A program made the position numbers and the translations under genes. From NCBI GenBank assembly GCA_036768485.1, contig JAVLUZ010000145.1, positions 20,276,706 to 20,340,705 on the forward strand: a stretch of DNA of 64,000 nucleotides, written 5' to 3'. Shown here one piece after another: positions 36,401-48,400 of the stretch. Origin of the DNA: Mermis nigrescens. Taxonomy: Eukaryota > Nematoda > Enoplea > Mermithida > Mermithidae. Each line of letters begins with the position of its first letter. Within the stretch, counting starts at the first letter, position 1. Under the pieces are notes generated by a model. That model made no database searches and was not told where the DNA came from. It was given only the letters and a program-made list of their open reading frames with translations.

Positions 36401-39400
36401 GAATTCTGAAAGAGTAGTAAGTCTTTGTTTCTTTTTTAGCTTATATTCCTGAAATAATCAGAAGCAGAATTAATTGATTATACATGCCATGCACAGGGCC
36501 GTATTTAAGGGTGGGGGTGGTGGGGGTAGGGCATCTGCCACCCTCGGCCGTTAATACAATTTCGACTGGTAAGATGTGGAGATAAAAAAAAGTTGCATCT
36601 GTTTGCCAGAAAATATCATCGATTTTCGCGGAGTATTTTCTATAGTTTTGTTTGAAACGCGATAAAAAAGTGAGACTGTTCGTTAGACACGCATAGCACG
36701 CGGATTCCGGGGTAGGGGGCTGAAATTTTAAAGTGTCTTTTTTGGGCCCAAAAATTGTGGGTTCGCGCTAAAAACATCGTTTTTCGGCGTTTTTGACGAT
36801 ATTCTACATAAAAAACATGAAAAAACTTATGAAAAATTCAGAAAAGTCGAATAAATTGAACAAAATGTAGTCAAAACATGAGTACGTGACGCGGAGCGCC
36901 CGAAGGTTTGACACTTTTAGCAATCAGGTTGCTTAAAAACGCTTAAAAAAGGACTTTTTTCGAATTTTTGGAAGTTTTCGGAAACTTTCGAAAAATTGCG
37001 AATCCCGTAGGGGGGTGATAATGCTTCTGAGGGTCAACCCCTCCTCAAACCCCGCCAGGATCATTTTTGCTGTTCACTGACTATTTATTGTGAATTTTTT
37101 TCAAAAGGTCCAATTTTATGAGCTCAACAGATAGAGCATGTTAAAAAACGTCGGGAAATACTGGTTTTACGAGCTAAACTGACAAAGTTTCCGATATATT
37201 AATGAATTAAGTTTCCGTTCGCCCCTTGGTTGAATTCCTGTTTTCAAAAATTAGTTTTAAATAATTATAATTACAGTTATGCACACATGTGTGTACGGGC
37301 CAGTATCAAGGAAAATTAAGGGGGTCGGAACGGAATCTTCATACCTTATTTTTTCAGAATTTTCAAATTAGGTACTGCAAAGGTCTCCACCTTGAAAATT
37401 TATTTAAATAAATGTTTATTAAATTAATTTGGTTGAAAGTAAGTTTTTAATTAACTTAATCAATAATTCATCATCTAATGCCCATCTTTTATCTGATTTT
37501 GCTATAAAAATTTTTTTGATAACATTTTCTGACCTTCCCGTCTTCAGAAATTTGTAGCATTGAGCTCAGCGGGATAGGAACGCCAAAAATTTTCGGCGCT
37601 TCGAGTCATATTTATAAAATAAATACGTATGAACGCTTTTGTATTTTCTGTTCTCGAAAGGGCTGCAAAATTAGTAAAAAAGTTCAATAAAAATGCCGAA
37701 ATTTTAGCCGAATCACTTTCACATCTACAAAATTTTTGCGATTCGCCCTGAAATAAAATTCCAAGTAGGGGCTGTACATGGTGACACAGGTATATGTATG
37801 CATCTTAAAATTTAAAAGAATACGTCAGATGGATGTTTTACGATAAGCATTAATTAGGAAGGATTTTTAGCAGGCATTGCGCAGCTCGACTTCGGTGGTT
37901 TTACCTAATATTTTTAGAATAAAATTGAATTGCCTATAATGAATTATATAGACATACGCGGGATTTAATTTCAGGAGGGAATCACCAAAATTTTGCAATT
38001 GCATATAATGCAAACGATTTTACGCGCTAAAACGTCATTTGTCGACTTATTTTGCTTTACTGGTTCACATCTTTAGCGTGTGGTGATGAAATAAATAATC
38101 ATTAAGAGATTCGTGAAAATTTTTAGCATTTTTACTGTCTCAAACTCAATTTTGCTGCCTTTTATACGACAAACGGCTCGAAAAACGTGCGACCGAAATT
38201 TTTGTCGGCTTTATGCATTTAAGCTCGATTTTGGAGCTTTCTGAAAATAAACAATACAGCCCATAGGAATTATATCTGGCGCGATGCGCCGGAAATTTTT
38301 GACGTTTTTAGGCTTATAAGCTCAGTTTTGCACCTTTCTGCAGATAACAGATGTAGAAAATCAAATCCGGCGAAAATGTTAATCTGTAAAAAATCTTAAT
38401 GTGTATTAAATAATAATTTTGATTGAATAATGGCGCGAAGCGCCGAAAATTTGAACATTTTAACGCTGGGGAACGTCTAAAACCTATCTAGTTTTATGGC
38501 TGAAAATTCTGAAAAAGGTTTCAGGGGGACCCCCTCGCCCTGGATACGTGCCTGCATGTACATATATGAATGCATTTCTAGATTTTAATTAACTCACCGA
38601 ATGAATGTTTTACGGTGAGCATTAATTACGAAGAATTTTCACTATGTAGTGTATTTGGTCGCAATCGTGATCGTTTTTTGCTTTATATTTCAAAAAATAA
38701 TTTCAAATGAATTGTTGATTATATACATAATCAGCACGGGGCCGTATCCAAAGGGCGGGAGAAGGGCGCCCTCTGTCAGTGAAGAGATTTTGACAGGTAC
38801 ATAAGGTAATGCGCGAAAAGTTGAGAAAAAGTGCACCTGTTTGTCCCGCAATCATCAAATTTCGTTGAATTTTTAACAGTTTTGCCTCACAAGCGCGAGT
38901 AGAATGTGAACCTCCTTGCAGGCTATTAATTGAAAATTTTTCGGAGAGCCCAAATTTCATGAGCTTTTAGGATGGACCACGTAAAAAGGGGGAAATGTGA
39001 TTTTTTTCAAAACATTTTAATTTTAGAAATTTCTAAAAAACGAGATATCCCCACGAAGTTTCTGATATGTTAATCAATTCGGTTTAGGTCCGCTACCCTT
39101 GTTGGCCGAATCCTAGACACAAGGCTGTGTGTAACACTTGCAATATGTATACGCGCGGTTTTTTAGCACCGTTTGATGAAAATTGCCGGGCATTGATTAA
39201 AATTTAGGTTCAAAAATTCAAAAAATTAAAACAAACGGAAAATTTACCAACTAATATTTAGGAAGACTTCTGGTGCAAAAGTGTGCAATACAAATTTTTG
39301 TGCTTTTAGCGTGCTTATTTTATTTTATCACTTTTGCATTTATATTGATATCTGATTTACTATTACTTTATGTAATCCCTAATGCGCGGTATAAATGCGC

Positions 39401-42400
39401 CGCAACCAATGTTGTGCAGTCTAAACATTAATTAAATATTTAAGTCATCATTTAATTGCTAAGTATTTCAAGTTTTTCTGATAAAATCTTTCGTGAAATA
39501 GAATTTTGCTGAATTTCTCGTCTTCCGAAAGTTGCAAAATTGAGCTCAAAGGGATAAAAACGTCAAGAATTTTCAGCGCTCCGCGTCGAATTTATATAAT
39601 ACGTAAGAACGTTTTTGTGTCGTTTTGTCCGCAGAAGTCTGTAAAATTTAGTTTAATTGTTTAGAAATGCCAAATTTTTTGCCGGATCACTTACACTTAC
39701 GTCTTCAAAATTTCGGCGATTCTTGCTTGTACTCAGCCTCGTATCCAGAATTTTATTTCAGAGGGGCGAAATCGCAAACTTTGAAGTCGGATATCCCGAG
39801 AGTCATTACGAGATAGGCGAACATAGATGCATTTTTGGAGATTTCTCGACGAGCTCTATACAATGGCGAAAAAATTTTCGAAAAATTTCAAGAATTTTTC
39901 ACTCTTTTTATTTCATAATTATATACAAAAGTTCTATTGTTCAAACAGTCTGCATAAGTGATTTTCTGTATAGTAACCCAAAAGACTGGTTTTGCGGACT
40001 TTTGTGTTTTATTTTTGTTTTTTTTATTTTTGTTATTTATTATTTTTTAATAAATTTATTTTTTATTTTTTTATTTTTATTTTCATTTATCTTTTTTATT
40101 TTTATCAGTGTGCATGGGTCATTTCTATACCTTAGACAATGCAATATGAATGATTAAAAAAAATCCGTTGCAATGCACCGGAAATCTTTTGACATTTTTA
40201 TTGCTTTTAATTCAATTTTCTAGTTTTATAACGATACGCAATACACGACTTATGCATATATGGCGCCGAGCGCCAGAAAATTCTGACATTTATATCCTTT
40301 TATGCTTGCTCTTTCCTGAATATTAATAATGTAATTAGGGCTGGCGCGAAGGTGCGGAGATTTTCAACATTTCCCCTTTTGAGCTCAATTTAATAGCTTC
40401 TTAAATGTAAGCAATAGAAATTATTTCTGGTACGAAGTGCCGGAAATGATCGATAGGTTTATTCTTTTAAGCTCACTTCTATATTGGTTCCCATATACAG
40501 GGTGGCCCGTAAAAAGGCTACGTTCTAATTTAACAAGTTTATAACATCGACTGATGCGGACACGAAACTTAGGATTGATGCACTAGATAGATAAAAGTGT
40601 CTTTTTTCGAGCCATGTAAAAAATTTTGGCCAGGTGTCAACGGTTCGGGCGCTACTGCAATTTGTTTACACCCAACTCTAAGATTATTTTAACGTCAACA
40701 GCATCATTGGCTTGCCTCCAACTTTCATCCTCTGTTGACGATATCCTACTCTGGGGGTCTAATAATTATGCATTAATTTTTGGGACTGGATATATTGTCA
40801 AAATTACCAAAAAAGATACCTACACACGCAGTAATGTGATACAATGCAGAAACTCTGTGGTTTGAACAATGTTCAAGTGAGGTGTAAACAAGTTGCCATA
40901 GTGCACGAACCAGCTGGCCAAAATTTTAACGCGGTTTGAACAAAGACGTGTTCATCTATCTAATGCAGCTGATCCTAAAGTTTTATGTTCGCATCAGACG
41001 ATTTTTTTAATCATTTTTTATCATTCACATCAAAAAACAAAAAATAAAAAGCAATCAGAATGTAGCCTTTTTTATGGGCCGCCCTGCACGAGGAATGCAG
41101 GAATGATATCAGGCGCGAAGCGTCAGAAATTTTGAACGTTTTTATGCTTTTTTCGCTCTATTTCGTACCTTTTTGAAGATAAGAGATGCAGTATATTTGA
41201 TCCCTAGAAAAACAATTAATTATGTTTTAAGTTGTAAATTTGACTGCATTAAGGCGCGAAGCGCCGACAATTTGATTATTTTCACGCTGGCGAACGTCAA
41301 AAATGTATTATATATAGCTGTTTAATAGACTCATCGAATAAATGTTCAACGATAAGCATTAATTACTAACAATTTTAGATTAGTACTTTGACCCACATTA
41401 AATAATCAAAATATAATAAAAAATATTGAAATATAAAATATATAAATAAATAACATATCAAAATATAATTCTTGCACCATGCTAATGAAAATTGTGGAGA
41501 ACTAATGTAGATATACTTTTAACGCTTAAAACTTAAGCTTTAGCGAAAATCCCGGAAAATTCAGCGTATTATACATATGTGTTTATGCATATGTAAAACA
41601 AGTTATATTTATATCATATTTAGTCTACTATTAGTTTAACTTCTAGTGAGCGGTTTAAACGATCCACGATCGATGACTCGGACCTATTGTATGCAATGAT
41701 CTCGTATTATTTTCAGAGACATCGAGCAGGAAACGACTAATAGCTTTTGTGACAGCTTAACGCGTCTTCTTCATATTAAATTAGTATATGGCAATCCGAA
41801 TTATCACTTCAGATGTTGTAATACAAGTTCTTTAAGTTTTTGACCCCCTTCCCACCCAATTTCTGACGGAAAAATTGTGGTTTCTGCGGTCCTTTTAGGT
41901 GTTTTTTAGCCAGTTTAGGCTAAAAATTAGAGGCCATTAACCTCCTTTCCTCAGAAAATAGTCTGGTACTCCCTCTCTAAATTCCGATCCGTTATACACT
42001 GCATGCATTACATGGATAAAAAGTAGTATGCTGATGTAAAGGATTCCTTACAATCAAAAAATTTTTTGATTAGCATCACTTGGGGTCGGGCTAACAAATG
42101 TAGAAATGTGTGCTTATCTACATAGAACGTCAAAATTAAGGCTGATTTTACGTTTAAAAAATGTAAATCTCGTAGAAAGTCTTGTAGATATGTACTCGAT
42201 TTCGGGGTCTTTCATTTTTTCTTAATATGATTTTAAAGTTTAAATTAATTTTTAAATTTTCTTATTTTTTAGAAATTCCATCATTTCTTATTTTTTCTTT
42301 CCACGGGTTTAAAATAATCCTTTATCGATTGCATGCTTTTTCAATGTTAATTCAATTATTGCATTACGTATTTTTCAGTTGTTTCGCAGAATAAAATGAA

Positions 42401-45400
42401 AAAATTACCTTCTTTATAATTTTTTCTCATCATTCATTCTTTCTTCCATTTCTACTTCTATGTATTATCTCGTTAGTTTTTCTTTAATTTTATTTTTTTA
42501 TTATTCATTTTTGACTTCTTATTTAAATTTCTTTATTATGGTCCGTTATTTGTTTTTTTTTCGGTATTTTTCGCAGACGCAGGCATTGTTCAGCGTATTT
42601 CGGCGAGCTCTATACAATGTGGAATCTCTATACTGATTTCTCAACATGCAATCGACAAACAATTTCTTAGCTTTTGTCTTTGTATTTAATCTTTTTTTCG
42701 CAACGGAAACCAATACAGAAAATGAATTATTAGGCGCGAAGAGCTGAAAAAATTTGGGACGTCCTACGTATCTTAATTCAAATTTGAGCGGTTTTGAGCG
42801 AGCTAGAAGACAGAAACTATATATAAATTAAGCAATAAATCAAGAAGTTCGCGTTTGGTGGTTTAAAAGTACCCCAAAACCTGTTTTGATGGTGTTTTAG
42901 ACGCTTTCGGGAATTTTTCAATTTTTTCTTTATAAGCTCTTGTGAGAATCACAACATTTTTTGTGAGAATCAAAAATTTTTTTAATGGGGGGGGCACGCT
43001 CCCCCATCCAACGCCCCACCGTTCGAGTATGTACGGGCCTGCATGTGTCTGAACGTACTGAGTGACTAAACTCGATAAATTATTTTAAAATTGGCAATTT
43101 TTAGACTTAACGCTGTGTAAAGTGCTTTTTTATTCTTTTTATATATATTTGTTTGTTTACATATTTAGTTACTCTTCCATATGTTCTCTTCTTTTTCCTT
43201 TTTCCTTCTTTTCCTATTTAGTCATATTGACGACTTTCTTTTATTTTATGAGTATTTTATTTGTTTTTAATTTTATTTTTCAATTTTTCCAATCAATAGA
43301 TTAGCGTGTAAATTTCGTAATTTAAATGAATTCATTGAATGTATGTTTTACGGTAATCATTAATCGCGAACATTTTTTTGACGCGTAGTGTACCTGGAGT
43401 GAGTTCTTACTTTTTCAAAAATTAATTTGAAATAAGGTTGATTATATTCACGTGGATTAAGGGGTGGGACCGTGGGAATCCCCCTCCATGAAAGTTTTTT
43501 TGGAATTTAATTTTACGCCAAGGTGGGAAGGGAATCCCCCTTCCCCAACGTATTCGAGTTTTTGGCGCTTCGCGCCATTCATTAAATACTCATGTCATCA
43601 TTTTATACCTATATATACCTATTTCAAGTTTTCCTAATAAAATTTTCTGTTAGATTAATTTTCTGAATTTCTTAGAAAGGTGCAAAGTCGAGCTCAAACG
43701 GATAAAAACGTCAAAAATTTATGTATGTACGTATGCTTTTATGTTCTTTTGTCCTCGTAAAAGGCTGCGAAATTTAGTCTATAGGTGTAAAAATGCGAAA
43801 ATTTTTGCCGAATCTCTGATACTAAAATATTCTAAATTCTGGCGATTCTTTCCTGAAGTAAAATCCTGGATATGTGGCTGTATGTATTACGTATTAGTGT
43901 GCATCTTAATATTCTAAAAACTTCATTAAATGAATGTTTCACATTTACATTTCTTACATTTTTACATTTAATCACGGAGTTTTAAACAAATGGTGCTTGT
44001 TGGTTGCTTCTCGATTTACTCTATATTTCATAAAATATAAATTGCAATATGAAACAATCAAAATATAATATAATATAATGAGATTTACGATACATTAAAA
44101 TGTAATTCTACTACCGTGCTATTGAAAATTACAAGGAAAAAATGAAAATCTTGTTTTGACGCTTTTAACTTGAGCTTTAGCGATAATTCCAAAACATTTA
44201 TCACATTTATGCCCATTTGTAATTATAATTAATTTTATTCATACCGTATTCAATTATTATTATGTAGTTAAGCCCCTAGTGAGCAATTGTCACGTTCATA
44301 CATGCTCAGCATGGGAATTCTGGGGGGGGTGAAAACCTAAAGTGCCTTTGTTGGGCCCAAAAATGGCCGGTACGCGTTAAAAAACATCGTTTTTTGGCGT
44401 TTCTGACGATACTCTATCCTTCTAGAGCATAAAATCATGAAAAAAATTTCGAAAAAAGTCGAATAAATTGACCAATATATCGCTTAAAACATGAACATAT
44501 GGCGCGAAGCGCCGAAAATCTGGCGATTTTGAGCAAATAGATAGCCAAAAACCCTTGAAAAGACACTTTTTCTACCAATTTTCAGGTAAGTTTAGGAAAC
44601 ATTTCGAAAAATCGCCAATTCTGAGGGGGGGGTGAAAAATTATTTGCGGGGAGGGTGAAAAATGATTTCTGCAGGGGCTGAAACCCCCCAAACCCCCCAA
44701 GATCATGTATGGTTAAGCCCTTAGTGAGCAATTGTCACGTTCATACATGCTCAGCATGGGAATTCTGGGGGGTGAAAACTAAAGTGCCTTTGTTGGGCCC
44801 AAAAATGGCCGGTACGCGTTGGAAAACATCGTTTTTTTGGCGTTTCTGACGATACTTTATCCTTCTCAGAGCATAACATCATGAAAAAAATTTCGAAAAA
44901 AGTCGAATAAATTGACCAATATATCGCTTAAAACATGAATATATGGCGCGAAGCGCCGAAAATTTGGCGATTTTGAGCAAATAGATAGCCAAAAGCCCTT
45001 AAAAGACACTTTTTCTACCAATTTTCAGGTAAGTTTAGGAAACTTTTGAAAAATCGCCAATTCTGGGGGTGGGGTGAAAAATTTTTTGCGGGGGGGGGTG
45101 AAGAATGATTCTTTGGGGGCTGAAACCCCCCCCCCAAACCCCCCAAGATCATGTATGGTTAAGCCCCTAGTGAGCATTGTCACGTTCCACAATCGATGTT
45201 TGTGCAATGTAAAACATTATATGCGATGATCTCATATATTTGTTAAGATGTCCAGCAGGAAATAATAGCTTAGTAACAACTTATCATTTTTTCCTTGTTC
45301 GCTTTTTTCTTTATTTCTTTATTTTATCTGATTTTCTGAAAACAAAATTATATTATTTGTGTTTTTATTATGTATATGTATTTTTGTGCTTGTTTTGTCC

Positions 45401-48400
45401 TTTTTTCTATTTTTCATATATTATGTATCTCGTTTTTCGTTTGTTTTCATTTCTTACTATTTATTTTTGACTTCTTTTTTGAAAGCTTATTTTTTTCGTT
45501 TGTTATTCTTTTATTTTTTATTTTCCGTACATTTTTGTATATAGAATAAATTATTATCGCTACTCTATTCAGCACAATTTAGAACAATTTTTACAATTTT
45601 TTAATCATTTTAACGCTTTTATTATCGGTTTTTTAAACTTTTTTCGATCTTTCCTTTTTACAATTTTTTCAATTTTCAGTTCGTCCGAGGAATGCTCGAA
45701 AGCGGCCGAGGAATTTCAGGCCACATTCAAACTAATGGAAAAAGAAGACGCGAAGGCGCAGGAGGATAAAAAGCATTGTAAAGCGAAGCAAAAGAAATTA
45801 AAGGCTTCGATCGAAGCTGAAAAGAAAAAGGTATACTGTAGTGTAAACAAGTACACGACACAGACTAACAACGATGTAAACAAATAAATTGGTATTCATT
45901 ACTGATTTTAGGTGAGTCAAATCTAATGAAATAATGGACCAAAAAAGGAGTAGTGTAAATATAGTTTTAAGACGCCTTTGTGGCGTAGTGGTAAACACCG
46001 TTGCACCTGGTGCAGAAGGTCGACGGTTCGAACCCTACGCAATGCAAACGAGTTTTCTCTTCCTGGAGGCACGCGAATAAAACTCGTGCATGAACATTTT
46101 TTATCCAGACCTCCCGTGTCAAACCCCTATAAACGGGACATATTGGCACGTTAAATGGAAGTTTTTAGTGTGAATATAGTTTTATATTACTCCTGCGTAA
46201 ATATGTGCATTTTTACGGTAATGTAAATACCTGTGTTTTTTCACTTTTTCTATAATTTTTTACAGCTTATTTATTTTTCCCATACATTTCCTTTATTAAT
46301 ATTTTATTACTCTTTTCTATTTTTGCTTGCCTTCCTTCCTTATTCCTTTTTCTCTCACCTTTTTTATCGTATTGATGACTTTTTATCAATATTTATGTAC
46401 TACGGTGTAAACAAGCGAATCGGTATTCGTACTTAATAAACCTATCCAATAACTTTTAATAATGTAATAAATTTTTTTATAAAAAATTAGCATAATTATC
46501 TTCAAGAGATAAAAAGTTTGAACAAAGGGACTATACATATGTATGTATATAGATGAAAAGAAGATCTAAAATTGGGGAAAATTCGGTAAAAAAGGAAGTG
46601 CTGGGCCGTTTTAATAAAGCTGTTAAAAAAGTATAAAAAACCATATCAATTCACGACTAAGAATTTGTGAGGTATGTAATTAATAAATTATTAAATATTT
46701 ATAAAAAGGTTAAATATTAAATTATGAAATATCATTAATCATACATGATCTCGGGGGGTTTGGGGGTTTCACCTCCCGCAGAATCATTTTTCACCCCTCG
46801 CAAAAAAATTGTTACCCATCCCCCCAGAATTGGCGATTTTTCAAAAGTTTCCTAAACTTACCTGAAAATTGGTAGAAAAAGTGTCTTTTTAAGGGTTTTT
46901 GGCTATCTATTTGCTCAAAATCGCCAAATTTTCGGCGCTTCGCGCCATTTATTCATGTTTTAAGCGATATATTGGTCAATTTATTCGACTTTTTTCGAAA
47001 TTTTTTTCCATTGATTTTATGCTCTAGAAGGATAGAGTATCGTCAGAAACGCCAAAAAACGATCTGTTTTAACGCGTACCGGCCATTTTTGGGCCCAAAA
47101 AAGGCACTTTAGGTTTTCACCCCCCAGAATTCCCATGCTGTGCATATATGTCATTAATACATAATAATTCGTAACGTACTTGGCACAATATTAGCGGATT
47201 TAAATTAAAATTAAAAATTAGGCTGTAATTTCAAATTTCTCATCTTTGTCCAGTGAATGATCCATTTGTCATTCCTTTTTAATTCCGTCTGCTTTACTTA
47301 CCATTGACTTGAATGTTTTGTACCACCATTGCATGATATTCTATTATAAAATGCGGAATTTTCAATTTTTTCAAATCCCGCATTTTTTGGTCCTGCTATT
47401 TCTCTTAGGCACCTAGTTATAAAATTTCCATTTTTTACTTTAATTTTGTGGGACTTTTTCAGCTCAATTTTAATACTTCTTGTATAAAGCAGATGACGGA
47501 AATGGGAAGATGATCGTTAAGTTTAGGTATGTATGCGGGCATACACGTAACGGCTCAAAATTGGGGGGGTCCCGGCAATTTTTAGGGGGGCGGTAACTGA
47601 CCTCTAATTTTCGGCCAAAAACGGCTAAAAACGGGCCATAAAATTTGATTTTTCATAGAAATTGGGGAGGGTCAAAAATTTTCTGGCTTCGAGGTGATGG
47701 GGGGACGGCCGACCTAGGGTGGGGGATCCCCCATCCCCCTGTTACATGTATATATGAGGGAATCAGAAGCGAAGTAAATTACTTGTAGACTTCGTGTTTC
47801 AAATTATTGTTTATTAAGTTATAATGGCAGGGAAAAACTAAATGACGAGATATAGTAATTATTGCCATTCTTGTAACAGGTGAACGGGGTACACCAACCC
47901 AAAGATGGCCGTCCCCGATTCCCTCCAAAGCCAGACATTTTTTGACTCACCTACTTCATCCGATTTTGGCGAAAATTTTCGTTTTCGCAAACCGTATTTA
48001 GGTGTTTTTTGGCCTGTTTTGGCCGAAAATTTGAGTTAATTTACTTCCCTTTCCCCAAAAATGGTAAGTCACCCCCTCACCCACTTGGCCGGATCCTGGA
48101 TACGGACCTGTTCATAATAATCATACATGCACGCGGTCAAAAGTTTTGGTATGGAGGTATATCGGATTTCCTGGGAGGGGGTCAACCCTCGCAAAAATTT
48201 TTTACCCCCCCCCAGAATTGGCGATTTTTTAAACGTTTCCTTAACTTAACCGTAAATTGGTAGAAAAAGTGTCTTTTTAAGGGTTTTTGGCTATCTATTT
48301 GCTCAAAATCGCCAAATTTTCGGCGCTTCGCGCCATATATTCATGTTTTAAGCGATATATTGGTCAATTTAGTCGACTTTTTACGAAATTTTTTCATGAT

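Larger units (their letters stand above)
35286..44266. repeat. Degenerate tandem array, unit about 2 kb
   Basis: Ordered marker words recur. AAGTCATCATTTAAT is near 35286, 39442 and (diverged) 43592. GAGCTCAAAGGGATAAAAACG is near 35380, 37562, 39542 and 43690. GAATGTTTTACGATAAGCAT is near 36371, 37831, 38603, 41341 and 43341. Spacing is about 2 kb, except one interval of about 4 kb that contains a transposon. Later insertions (35877-36327, 40498-41086) interrupt it. Confidence 0.7.
32872..45679 (+). other. SMC4 intron b, 12.8 kb repeat-rich intron
   Basis: This is the largest intron in the window. It contains a family B and two family C MITEs, a decayed roughly 50-bp tandem repeat (34255-34615), a hAT-like element (35877-36327), the degenerate roughly 2-kb tandem array, a 589-bp inverted-repeat transposon remnant and the tandem family A pair. 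No missing SMC4 exon is expected, because exons b and c join in phase and the arm length matches the family. Confidence 0.8.

Noticed and set aside
39657..40157. Longest open frame in the window, 166 codons, plus strand
   Set aside because: It begins inside the degenerate 2-kb repeat unit and ends in T-rich low-complexity sequence coding runs of Phe and Ile. It shows no motif and no coding-like composition.
45970..46045. Functional tRNA gene
   Set aside because: The A and B boxes are good, but the acceptor and T stems do not pair, and an identical head at 58685 is joined to the same tail, which marks a SINE.
45967..46149. Minus-strand open frame of 60 codons
   Set aside because: It lies entirely in the SINE. 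The peptide is the antisense of the tRNA-like head, as seen for SINEs in many genomes. The frame at 58657-58953 overlaps the second SINE and its flank in the same way.
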